Part shown: positions 1 to 5,266 of the stretch, one piece after another
How the letters are laid out: each line of letters starts with the position of its first letter
Position numbering within the stretch: position 1 is the stretch's first letter
Assembly (NCBI GenBank): GCA_003524435.1
Contig: DQHP01000144.1
Coordinates: 1-6,096, forward strand
Reading direction: 5' to 3'
Source: Microbacterium sp.
Lineage (GTDB): Bacteria > Actinomycetota > Actinomycetes > Actinomycetales > Microbacteriaceae
Length of the DNA stretch: 6,096 nucleotides
The notes under the pieces: generated by a model
The model's input: only the letters and a program-made list of their open reading frames with translations
Databases searched by the model: none
What the model was told of the DNA's origin: nothing
Position numbers and translations under genes: made by a program

Positions 1-644
1 GCCGAGCATTCGATATGCCAGCCGGGTCGACCGTCTCCCCATGGCGAACTCCACGTCGCATCAGCGGGTTCGTCAGGCTTGGCGCCCTTCCACAGCGCGA
101 AGTCCTGCGGATTGCGCTTGCCGCGCGGGTCTGCATCTGCCGCCGCTTCCATCGCGTCGAGAGATTGGTGCGTTAGCGCCCCGTACTCGCTCCACGAGCG
201 CACGTCGAAATAGACGTCGCCTGAGCCATCGGGTGACGCATATGCGTGGCCGCGGTCAATCAGAGTGGTGATGAGTTCCTGCATCTGCGGGATGGATGCT
301 GTCGCCCTGGGCTCATATGTAGGAGGCAAGATTCCGATGGCAGAATATGCCGCCGTGAACTCCTGCTCCATCCGATACGCCAGCGCCCACCACGGTTCGG
401 AGTCCGTGGCGTTCACAAGCACCTTGTCGTCGATGTCCGTGACGTTGCGCACGAATGTGACCCGGTCGTAGCGGTGCGAGAGCCAACGTCGCAAGATGTC
501 AAAGCTGAGCGCGGCCCGAACATGCCCGATGTGCGGGCCAGATTGCACGGTCGCCCCGCAGACATAGATCGTGACATTTCCGGGGTCGAGCGGAACGAAG
601 TCGCGCAATTGCTGTGCGCGGGTGTCGTAAAGGCGGAGAGTCAC
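1..644 (-). CDS. cysS: Cysteinyl-tRNA synthetase, N-terminal part (cut by window edge)
   Basis: Class I aminoacyl-tRNA synthetase that activates cysteine with ATP and loads it on tRNA-Cys in the cytoplasm. Only 214 whole codons are present, somewhat under half of the usual 450-480 residues. Visible motifs are YVCG with the zinc-ligand Cys29, the HIGH signature at 38-41 (HIGHVR), the RNVTDIDDK block at 66-74, and WHIECS ending at the second zinc-ligand Cys213. The remaining His/Glu zinc ligands and the KMSKS loop lie beyond the window. The start is a GTG at 642-644 giving VTLRLYDT, the normal beginning of the family. No Shine-Dalgarno sequence precedes it, but a TACGCT hexamer ends 6 nt upstream, so a leaderless transcript is plausible. 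It follows ispDF on the same strand after 34 bp, the conserved actinobacterial order. Identity is read from motifs and is very secure; partial only because of the window. Confidence 0.97.
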   Translation of the reverse strand, partial: MTLRLYDTRAQQLRDFVPLDPGNVTIYVCGATVQSGPHIGHVRAALSFDILRRWLSHRYDRVTFVRNVTDIDDKVLVNATDSEPWWALAYRMEQEFTAAYSAIGILPPTYEPRATASIPQMQELITTLIDRGHAYASPDGSGDVYFDVRSWSEYGALTHQSLDAMEAAADADPRGKRNPQDFALWKGAKPDEPADATWSSPWGDGRPGWHIECS

Positions 645-650
645 TGCTCT

Positions 651-656
651 AGCGTA
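651..656 (-). promoter_or_regulatory. Candidate -10 element for cysS (leaderless start)
   Basis: On the minus strand TACGCT fits the actinobacterial -10 consensus TANNNT. It is followed by 6 nt (agagca) and then the GTG of cysS, so transcription would begin at or next to the start codon. No recognisable TTGACA-like -35 is seen 16-18 nt further up. The element lies in the 34-bp gap after the ispDF stop. This is an inference from spacing; cysS may also be read through from ispDF. Confidence 0.45.
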
Positions 657-678
657 CCGGGGTGGTGCTGAGCGTTAC

Positions 679-1869
679 CTATCGGATCGGATACACAAGG
701 GCAACTGCCGTCGCCGCAATACCCTCACCACGACCGGTGAACCCGAGGCCGTCGGTCGTCGTCGCTGAGATTGCGACGTGCGCACCGCCCAGCGCCGCCC
801 GCAGCACCTGCTCTGCCTCAGCGCGCCGACCGCTGAATCGCGGACGATTGCCCTGAAACTGCACAGAGACGTTGGCGATCGTGAATCCCGCCTCCAGAAG
901 AATCTCCCGGGTGCGCGCCAAGAAGACATCGCCGTGCGCTCCGGCGTACTCGGGATGCGCCGTTCCGAAATGCTGCCCGATATCGCCGAGTCCTGCGGCC
1001 CCGAGCAGAGCATCGACAATCGCATGCGCGACCACATCCCCGTCCGAATGTCCGGAGAGCACCGGCTCCCCCGGCCACTCGAGTCCGGCCAGCCATAGGT
1101 TCCCGTCGCCTCCGAATGCGTGCACGTCTGTGCCTATGCCGACATGCGGAATGATCGGTCCGGCCGCAACGGGGCCTGCGATCAGGTGTCGTGCGCGCTC
1201 CAGATCAGCCGGGATAGTGATCTTGAACGCTGAGGCAGCCCCCTCGATATGACGCACCTGAAAGCCAGCTGCCGCGAACAGCGCTGCGTCGTCGGTGTAT
1301 TCGACACCGGATGCACGGGCAGAATCGTAGGCCGCTTCCAGGAGCGCCCGAGGAAACCCCTGCGGGGTTTGAGCTGCAGCCAACTCAGAGCGATCAACCG
1401 CTGCCACAACGGCATCAGCATCCACTCGTTTGAGAGTGTCGATGACCGTCAGCGCGGGGATCACACCGAAATCTGCCGTCACTGCAGAGGCGATCGCGTT
1501 GATCTGGGCCGCCGGGGTAAGCGCACGCGCGGCATCATGCACGAGCACGGTCGTGATGTCACCCCACAGCGCCGCAAGTCCCGCAGCGACGGATTGCTGC
1601 CTCGTATCACCACCGACAACGACGCGGCAGAGTTCGCCCCGATCCCCTGCGGCTTCACGCAGTTCAGTTTCGGCCACGCCCTCGTGCCCGGCAGGAGCAA
1701 CAACGATCACCTGCGCGGGAGCGGCAGCGAAAACGCCTTTCAGCGCATGACGCAGCACAGAGTGCTCGTCGATACCGACAAAGGCCTTCGGCGCATCCGC
1801 CCCCAGACGCGTGCCGGAACCGGCAGCAACGACGATGATCGCGGTCGTGGGCACAGGGAGGAGGGTCAC
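679..1869 (-). CDS. ispDF: Bifunctional IspD/IspF, MEP isoprenoid pathway
   Basis: Fusion of two cytoplasmic MEP-pathway enzymes, 396 aa. Residues about 8-230 are IspD (2-C-methyl-D-erythritol 4-phosphate cytidylyltransferase): CTP-binding AAGSGTRLG at 15-23, Lys28, GGDTRQQSV at 86-94, HDAAR at 111-115, Thr145, Arg160, TPQGF at 168-172 and Lys216, equivalent to the catalytic set of the E. coli enzyme. After a short Ala/Gly/Pro linker, residues about 242-396 are IspF (2-C-methyl-D-erythritol 2,4-cyclodiphosphate synthase): metal ligands Asp248 and His250 in GTDVHAF, HSDGD at 274-278, His282, GDIG at 295-298 and the TTTDGLGFTGRGEG signature at 370-383. IspD and IspF catalyse non-consecutive steps; IspE between them is not in view. 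The GTG at 1867-1869 is chosen because an in-frame TAG lies four codons upstream; a second GTG at residue 6 is possible. It sits between carD and cysS. One local oddity is TAHP at 303-306, where E. coli IspF has DTDP. Confidence 0.97.
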   Translation of the reverse strand: MTLLPVPTTAIIVVAAGSGTRLGADAPKAFVGIDEHSVLRHALKGVFAAAPAQVIVVAPAGHEGVAETELREAAGDRGELCRVVVGGDTRQQSVAAGLAALWGDITTVLVHDAARALTPAAQINAIASAVTADFGVIPALTVIDTLKRVDADAVVAAVDRSELAAAQTPQGFPRALLEAAYDSARASGVEYTDDAALFAAAGFQVRHIEGAASAFKITIPADLERARHLIAGPVAAGPIIPHVGIGTDVHAFGGDGNLWLAGLEWPGEPVLSGHSDGDVVAHAIVDALLGAAGLGDIGQHFGTAHPEYAGAHGDVFLARTREILLEAGFTIANVSVQFQGNRPRFSGRRAEAEQVLRAALGGAHVAISATTTDGLGFTGRGEGIAATAVALVYPIR

Positions 1870-1875
1870 CCTCTC

Positions 1876-1881
1876 AGGCTA
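1876..1881 (-). promoter_or_regulatory. Candidate -10 element for ispDF (leaderless start)
   Basis: On the minus strand TAGCCT (TANNNT) is followed by 6 nt (gagagg) and then the GTG of ispDF. The gagagg resembles a Shine-Dalgarno sequence but touches the start codon with no spacer, so it would work poorly as one. The arrangement fits transcription starting at the GTG. The -35 position falls next to the pyrimidine tail of the carD hairpin and has no clear consensus. It would give ispDF its own promoter after carD termination. Confidence 0.45.
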
Positions 1882-1890
1882 CCGCCGCGT

Positions 1891-1945
1891 GAGAAAAGAA
1901 CTGCGGCATGAGAAACGTCGTAGAACGATGTTCCTCATGCCGCAG
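1891..1945 (-). terminator. Probable intrinsic terminator of carD
   Basis: A perfect 12-bp inverted repeat, CTGCGGCATGAG (1901-1912) with CTCATGCCGCAG (1934-1945), continues inward past one A/C mismatch as 7 more pairs (one G-T) closing a 5-nt loop at 1921-1925. On the minus strand, the direction of carD, the stem is followed by TTCTTTTCTC (1900 down to 1891), a terminator-like tail. It begins 23 bp after the carD stop codon. A further outer stem, 1888-1896 with 1950-1958 (9 pairs, one G-T), can enclose the whole structure across a 4x4 internal loop and would compete for the U-rich tail. The stem is longer than typical terminators. Confidence 0.7.
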
Positions 1946-1968
1946 GATGTTTCTCGCGACGCTGCTGC

Positions 1969-2451
1969 TTAGGAGGCAAGGACCTCATCAAGCAGCGCTC
2001 CGGCCTTTTCCTCGTCGCACTTCTCTGCGAGTGCGAGTTCGGAGATAAGAATCTGACGCGCCTTGGCGAGCATGCGCTTCTCTCCCGCTGAAAGCCCGCG
2101 GTCCTGATCGCGACGCCACAGGTCGCGAACGACCTCGCTGACCTTGATCACATCGCCAGAGGCGAGCTTCTCAAGGTTTGCCTTGTAACGACGTGACCAG
2201 TTGGTGGGCTCTTCCGTGAACGGCGCACGCAACACCTCGAACACGTTGTCGAGACCCTCCTGGCCGATGACATCACGAACGCCGACAAGGTCGACATTCT
2301 CAGCAGGAACCTCGATGATCAAGTCACCCTGGGTGACGTTGAGCTTGAGGTACTTCTTCGTCTCGCCCTTAATGACGCGATCCTTGACCTCGATGATCGT
2401 CGCGGCCCCATGGTGCGGATAGACGACCGTCTCGCCAACTTCAAAAAGCAT
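1969..2451 (-). CDS. carD: CarD, RNA polymerase-binding transcription regulator
   Basis: CarD binds the beta subunit of RNA polymerase through an N-terminal Tudor-like domain and stabilises the open promoter complex, mainly at rRNA and housekeeping promoters; it is essential in mycobacteria. The 160-aa product starts MLFEVGETVVYPHHGA and carries the family's conserved blocks: QGDL and VPAENVDLVGVRDVIGQ in the first half, then a helical C-terminal DNA-binding domain with EEPTNWSRRYKANLEKLASG, VVRDLWRRDQDRGLS and EKRMLAKARQIL. Length matches the mycobacterial protein (about 162 aa). A longer reading from an ATG at 2496 would add 15 residues; the ATG at 2449-2451 is preferred because of a GAAAGGA Shine-Dalgarno 9 nt upstream and because it matches the family N-terminus. 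It is divergent from the lipoprotein gene and upstream of ispDF, a conserved arrangement. Assignment is very secure. Confidence 0.98.
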   Translation of the reverse strand: MLFEVGETVVYPHHGAATIIEVKDRVIKGETKKYLKLNVTQGDLIIEVPAENVDLVGVRDVIGQEGLDNVFEVLRAPFTEEPTNWSRRYKANLEKLASGDVIKVSEVVRDLWRRDQDRGLSAGEKRMLAKARQILISELALAEKCDEEKAGALLDEVLAS

Positions 2452-2460
2452 AAAATCGTG

Positions 2461-2467
2461 TCCTTTC
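2461..2467 (-). promoter_or_regulatory. Shine-Dalgarno of carD, decides the start
   Basis: GAAAGGA on the minus strand lies 9 nt before the ATG at 2449-2451. It supports this start over the in-frame ATG at 2496, which would place this sequence inside the coding region. Confidence 0.75.
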
Positions 2468-2477
2468 GGCAACCTCC

Positions 2478-2483
2478 AGAATA
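2478..2483 (-). promoter_or_regulatory. Candidate -10 element for carD
   Basis: TATTCT on the minus strand matches TANNNT. Transcription would start near 2470, giving a leader of about 20 nt that holds the GAAAGGA ribosome site. No good -35 hexamer is seen at 16-18 nt, which is common at actinobacterial promoters. Confidence 0.45.
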
Positions 2484-2546
2484 CCACAGGGAACATGCAC
2501 TAAGGTTTGCTCCCGCATGGTTTCCGAGCCACGGTGCGTATACCCG

Positions 2547-2552
2547 TAGAAT
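2547..2552 (+). promoter_or_regulatory. Candidate -10 element for the lipoprotein gene
   Basis: TAGAAT fits TANNNT and would start transcription near 2559, about 30 nt before the GTG start, leaving room for the GGAGGA ribosome site. The -35 region is poor. It lies in the 137-bp divergent gap shared with carD, so the two promoters are about 65 bp apart and face away from each other. Confidence 0.4.
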
Positions 2553-2579
2553 GGATGCGGATATCCAAAACGCTTCCCT

Positions 2580-2585
2580 GGAGGA
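2580..2585 (+). promoter_or_regulatory. Shine-Dalgarno of the lipoprotein gene
   Basis: GGAGGA, a strong anti-SD match, ends 3 nt before the GTG at 2589-2591. The spacing is short but it supports a GTG start and the signal peptide that begins MKSRLIAS. Confidence 0.7.
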
Positions 2586-2588
2586 CCT

Positions 2589-3095
2589 GTGAAATCGCGC
2601 CTTATAGCGTCTGTCGCCCTCAGCGCCGTTGTTCTGCTCGGCACCACGGGATGCACTTTCATCACCCCGCAGTCGACGAAGATCAGCTATTCGCCCTCTG
2701 ACGGCGTCAACGTCGTCGACAGCGCTGGCCCGCTCGAGGTCCGCAACGCGATGATCATCGCAACAGAAGACGGCTCGACCGGCAACCTGGTCGCTGCGAT
2801 CGTGAACCCCACTGACGAGAAAGCAACCCTCACCGTTGAGATCGAGGGCCTTGACCCCCTCACGGTCCGGGTCGGCGCCAACGACACAGTGAGCCTTGGT
2901 GCCAACGCAGAGCCCGTACTCATCGAGGGGCTCAACACCATCCCCGGCGCCACGATAGAAATGTACTTCCAGTCCGGTGACGCCACCGGTGCCGTCGCCG
3001 ACATCCCCGTACTTGACGGCACGCTCCCCTACTACGCAGACCTCGTTCCCACACCCGTGGAAGAAGAGACTGCAGGAGAAGCACCCGCCAACTGA
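2589..3095 (+). CDS. Secreted lipoprotein at the LpqE position, function unknown
   Basis: A 168-aa predicted lipoprotein. The N-terminus has a basic start (KSR), a hydrophobic stretch at about 5-18 and a lipobox-like TTGC with Cys22 as the lipidation site; -3 is Thr rather than the usual Leu, so the box is not ideal. The mature part is acidic and rich in Val, Thr, Gly and Asp. It has alternating hydrophobic patches suggesting a beta-sandwich (for example the LVAAIVNPTDEKATLTVEIEG region at about 66-86) and ends in a low-complexity Pro/Glu/Ala tail. By gene order (divergent from carD) it corresponds to mycobacterial lpqE; sequence alone does not prove homology. It contains no histidine at all and, besides the start, only Met55 and Met124, so it lacks the His/Met copper-binding motif of PCu(A)C chaperones. 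GTG start chosen from GGAGGA upstream. A strong terminator follows. Confidence 0.85.
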   Translation: MKSRLIASVALSAVVLLGTTGCTFITPQSTKISYSPSDGVNVVDSAGPLEVRNAMIIATEDGSTGNLVAAIVNPTDEKATLTVEIEGLDPLTVRVGANDTVSLGANAEPVLIEGLNTIPGATIEMYFQSGDATGAVADIPVLDGTLPYYADLVPTPVEEETAGEAPAN

Positions 3096-3115
3096 GCGGT
3101 AGCATCCGAATTGTC

Positions 3116-3158
3116 CGAGAGGCCGGCACCCGCAAGGGTGACCGGCCTCTCGCTGTTT
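3116..3158. terminator. Strong hairpin terminator between convergent genes
   Basis: CGAGAGGCCGG (3116-3126) pairs perfectly with CCGGCCTCTCG (3142-3152). The stem continues as CACCC (3127-3131) with GGGTG (3136-3140) closing a GCAA tetraloop (GNRA type), with a single bulged A at 3141. That is 16 base pairs in all. On the plus strand it is followed by CTGTTT, a modest U tail that suits the lipoprotein gene ending at 3095. It also lies just past the regX3 stop at 3164 on the other strand, where the tail is weaker (gacaattc), so it may serve both genes. Confidence 0.85.
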
Positions 3159-3163
3159 CAGGC

Positions 3164-3847
3164 TTAGCCCTCGAAGCGGTATCCGAGCCCTCGCACGGTA
3201 ACCAGCATGACCGGCTCGCTGGGGTTCTCTTCAATGCGCGAGCGGATGCGTTTGATGTGCACGTCGAGCGTCTTGGTATCGCCGAAGTAGTCGCTGCCCC
3301 ACACGCGGTCGATCAGCTGGCCGCGGGTGAGCACTCGTCCTGAGTTGCGCATCAGCACTTCAAGCAGCTCAAACTCTTTCAGCGGCATATTGATTTCTTC
3401 ACCCGCAACGGTGACGGTGTGCCGATCGATGTCGAGCGAGACCCGGCCGCCGTCCAGCACCCGTTCGTCAAGGTCGCTATCTGCCTGCACCACGCGGCGC
3501 AGGATGGCCCGCATGCGGGCGAGAAGCTCACGCGAAGAATACGGCTTGGTGATGTAGTCATCCGCGCCGAGCTCAAGCCCCACGACGATGTCTACCTCAG
3601 AATCTTTGGCGGTGAGCATGATGATCGGCACCGCCGAGGTTGAACGAATCTGGCGGCAGACCTCTGTTCCCGGCATCCCCGGCAGCATGAGATCGAGCAG
3701 CACGATGTCCGCTCCGCGTTCGCGAAATGCGGTGAGCGCGCCGGGGCCGTCTTCCGCGATCTCTACCTCGAAGCCCTCGCGGCGCAAGAGGTAGGCCAGC
3801 GGGTCGGCGAGATCGGGCTCGTCCTCGACGAGAAGGATGCGGGTCAT
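3164..3847 (-). CDS. regX3: RegX3, OmpR/PhoB-type response regulator
   Basis: Cytoplasmic DNA-binding regulator of the phosphate-starvation response, activated by phosphate transfer from SenX3. The 227-aa protein has a receiver domain at about 1-118 with the acidic pair Glu8-Asp9, phospho-acceptor Asp52 in LLDLMLPG, switch Thr79 in IIMLTA and Lys101 in DDYITKPYSS. A winged-helix effector domain follows at about 130-225, with PLKEFELLEVLMRN, GRVLTRGQLIDRVWG, the recognition-helix region DTKTLDVHIKRIRSRIE and the C-terminal VTVRGLGYRFEG. Length and sequence resemble mycobacterial RegX3 closely throughout. Its ATG overlaps the senX3 TGA by 4 bases (ATGA at 3844-3847) and has GGAGAG 5 nt upstream inside senX3, so translation is probably coupled. 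In mycobacteria RegX3 controls pst genes and its own operon; direct targets here are not known. Confidence 0.97.
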   Translation of the reverse strand: MTRILLVEDEPDLADPLAYLLRREGFEVEIAEDGPGALTAFRERGADIVLLDLMLPGMPGTEVCRQIRSTSAVPIIMLTAKDSEVDIVVGLELGADDYITKPYSSRELLARMRAILRRVVQADSDLDERVLDGGRVSLDIDRHTVTVAGEEINMPLKEFELLEVLMRNSGRVLTRGQLIDRVWGSDYFGDTKTLDVHIKRIRSRIEENPSEPVMLVTVRGLGYRFEG

Positions 3848-5067
3848 GCGTGCTCTCCGTTTCGAACGCGCACGGCAGTGGCAGCTTTCGCCGTCTTCCG
3901 TGCACGTTTCTTCTTGCTTTTGGGGTTAGTGTCGTTCGACGCGGGTGCGTCGATCCGCGGAAGAACCATGGTGAAAGTTGACCCACGGCTCGGGCGTGAC
4001 CATACGCGTACTTCGCCGCCATGGCGCTGTGTCGCATGTTTGACGATGGAGAGTCCGAGGCCGGTTCCGCCGGTGCGCCGGGAGCGGGCCTCATCGGCAC
4101 GATAGAAGCGTTCGAAGATGCGCTCGCGATCGGACTCGGAGATACCAATACCCTGGTCAGACACGGCGATCTCAACGGTGTCGCCTTCGATCTTCACTCC
4201 CACTCCGACACGGGAGCCACTCGGTGAATACACAATCGCGTTCGCCACGAGGTTGCTCACCGCTTCGACAAGGATCTGCGCGTCACCGCGCACGAAGGCG
4301 CCGCGATCTCCCCCTTTGGTGAGTTCGACACCACCAGAATCAGCCTGCACAGCGTGTGCCTCGACCGAGGAGGCGATGACCTCGTCAATTGACACCGGGT
4401 CGAAGTCGGTAACGCCATCAGCCGCCTGGAGGCGGGACAGGCTCATGATGCGGCCGGTTAGTTGACCGAGGCGAGCTGCCTCCGCCGAGAGTCGTGCGGC
4501 AAAAATGCGCACCTGTGCCGGGTCATCCGCAGCCGAGTCAACTGCTTCGGCGAGAAGACTGACGGCCCCCACTGGAGTTTTCAGCTCGTGGCTCGTATTG
4601 GCGACGAAGTCACGTCGCACCTGATCCAGGCGCTCCTGTTCGGTGACGTCGCGGATGATGAGCAACGTGAGTCGCGTCCCCAGCATGCTCGCTCTCGCTG
4701 ACACGAGGCGTGGATCGAGACTGAAGCCGGCCCGAGTGAGCCGCATCGTCTCGGTCGTGGATGCGGACGTAGAGCGCACCGTACGCACCAATTGACGTAG
4801 CTCTGGGTTATCGAGCGTTGCGCCGATCTCAATACCGAAGCGAGCAGCTGCGTGTGAGACCGCGAGCACAAGTCCGGATGCATCGATCACACAGGCCGCG
4901 TCGTCCATGCTGTCGAGCACGTCGGAGGTGCCCTGCGGAACGTCCGTAGACGATTCCTCGGCGACTTTGGCTCGCGCACGGTATGCCCAGGTAATCAGGG
5001 CCACCAAGCCGACGCCAATGACAAACCCAATGGCAAGGGCGATCAGCGCAATCTGCGGCGTGGTCAT
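3844..5067 (-). CDS. senX3: SenX3, phosphate-responsive sensor histidine kinase
   Basis: Membrane histidine kinase that phosphorylates RegX3. The 407-aa reading has a single clear N-terminal membrane segment at about 4-28 followed by a basic stop (YRARAK). A PAS-like sensor region lies at about 46-142, then the dimerisation/phospho-acceptor motif FVANTSHELKTPVGA with His160. The ATPase domain has the N box (Asn272 and Asn276 in NLVANAIVYS), DQGIGI at 304-309, FERFYR and GGTGLGLSIVKH at 333-344. Almost no extracytoplasmic loop is present, in line with sensing through PhoU and the Pst system rather than a free ligand. The C-terminus carries a lysine/arginine-rich tail (KSKKKRARKTAK, about 383-394). 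The ATG at 5065-5067 is preferred over a GTG at 5145: it starts at the membrane segment as in the family and has a TACGCT -10 candidate 6 nt upstream. Overlaps regX3 by 4 bases. Confidence 0.95.
   Translation of the reverse strand: MTTPQIALIALAIGFVIGVGLVALITWAYRARAKVAEESSTDVPQGTSDVLDSMDDAACVIDASGLVLAVSHAAARFGIEIGATLDNPELRQLVRTVRSTSASTTETMRLTRAGFSLDPRLVSARASMLGTRLTLLIIRDVTEQERLDQVRRDFVANTSHELKTPVGAVSLLAEAVDSAADDPAQVRIFAARLSAEAARLGQLTGRIMSLSRLQAADGVTDFDPVSIDEVIASSVEAHAVQADSGGVELTKGGDRGAFVRGDAQILVEAVSNLVANAIVYSPSGSRVGVGVKIEGDTVEIAVSDQGIGISESDRERIFERFYRADEARSRRTGGTGLGLSIVKHATQRHGGEVRVWSRPSRGSTFTMVLPRIDAPASNDTNPKSKKKRARKTAKAATAVRVRNGEHA
3853..3858 (-). promoter_or_regulatory. Shine-Dalgarno of regX3 inside senX3
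   Basis: GGAGAG on the minus strand sits 5 nt before the regX3 ATG, within the last codons of senX3. With the ATGA overlap it indicates coupled but separately initiated translation. Confidence 0.65.
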
Positions 5068-5073
5068 GGTTCC

Positions 5074-5079
5074 AGCGTA
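5074..5079 (-). promoter_or_regulatory. Candidate -10 element for senX3-regX3 (leaderless start)
   Basis: TACGCT on the minus strand is followed by 6 nt (ggaacc) and then the ATG at 5067. There is no properly spaced Shine-Dalgarno sequence, so the transcript probably begins at the A of the start codon. This would also settle the start of senX3, because the GTG at 5145 lies upstream of the proposed promoter. No TTGACA-like -35 is seen; a GGTGAAC heptamer lies just upstream instead. Confidence 0.5.
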
Positions 5080-5085
5080 GAGCCC

Positions 5086-5092
5086 GTTCACC
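5086..5092 (+). promoter_or_regulatory. PHO-box-like heptamer GTTCACC in the senX3-phoU gap
   Basis: GTTCACC equals the core of the direct-repeat unit known for actinobacterial PhoP/RegX3-type boxes (Streptomyces PHO box), and the following CTCCG extends the fit. It lies between the expected -35 and -10 of senX3. A second, 6-of-7 copy, GTTAACC, is at 5162-5168. The two are not in the 11-nt tandem spacing of a full box, so binding by RegX3 is only a possibility. Confidence 0.25.
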
Positions 5093-5127
5093 TCCGCTTC
5101 GGCAGGCCTGCGAGCCGATACGCGGTT

Positions 5128-5145
5128 GTGAGAACTAGTATTCAC
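5128..5145. promoter_or_regulatory. Imperfect 18-bp palindrome in the senX3-phoU gap
   Basis: GTGAGAACTAGTATTCAC has 7 of 9 symmetric pairs (outer GTGA/TCAC and centre ACTAGT). It is the only such dyad I noticed in the 199-bp divergent gap and overlaps the proposed -35 of phoU. Operator-like in shape; no known factor is assigned. Confidence 0.25.
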
Positions 5146-5169
5146 GTACTGGGCACCGTTCGTTAACCT
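5141..5169 (+). promoter_or_regulatory. Candidate promoter for phoU
   Basis: TTCACG at 5141-5146 (4 of 6 to TTGACA) and TAACCT at 5164-5169 (TANNNT) are separated by 17 nt. Transcription would begin near 5176, giving a leader of about 90 nt before the phoU ATG. The -10 overlaps the GTTAACC heptamer and the -35 overlaps the 18-bp palindrome, so the site could be regulated. Confidence 0.4.
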
Positions 5170-5249
5170 TCAATGACGACAATCACTGAGGGCCTGCGCA
5201 CAGCGCTGGCTCCTCCCATGGCCGACCAGAATCGCCAGAGCTTCCGAAC

Positions 5250-5255
5250 GAAAGG
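5250..5255 (+). promoter_or_regulatory. Shine-Dalgarno of phoU
   Basis: GAAAGG lies 11 nt before the ATG at 5267-5269. The spacing is on the long side but there is no other in-frame start that fits the PhoU N-terminus MREVFHQSLEEL better. Confidence 0.6.
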
Positions 5256-5266
5256 TTGCGCCGCAT

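Noticed and set aside
246..671. 141-codon open frame on the plus strand
   Set aside because: It is antisense to cysS, whose HIGH and zinc-ligand motifs are clear on the minus strand.
1249..1911. 220-codon open frame on the plus strand opposite ispDF
   Set aside because: It lies antisense to a gene with full IspD and IspF motifs, has Arg/His/Cys-rich composition typical of a shadow frame, and resembles no family I know.
2452..2496. 15-residue N-terminal extension of CarD from an ATG at 2496
   Set aside because: The inner ATG has a proper Shine-Dalgarno and gives the conserved family N-terminus and length.
5068..5145. 26-residue N-terminal extension of SenX3 from a GTG at 5145
   Set aside because: There is no ribosome site before it, the extension has no family counterpart, and the best promoter candidate lies downstream of it.
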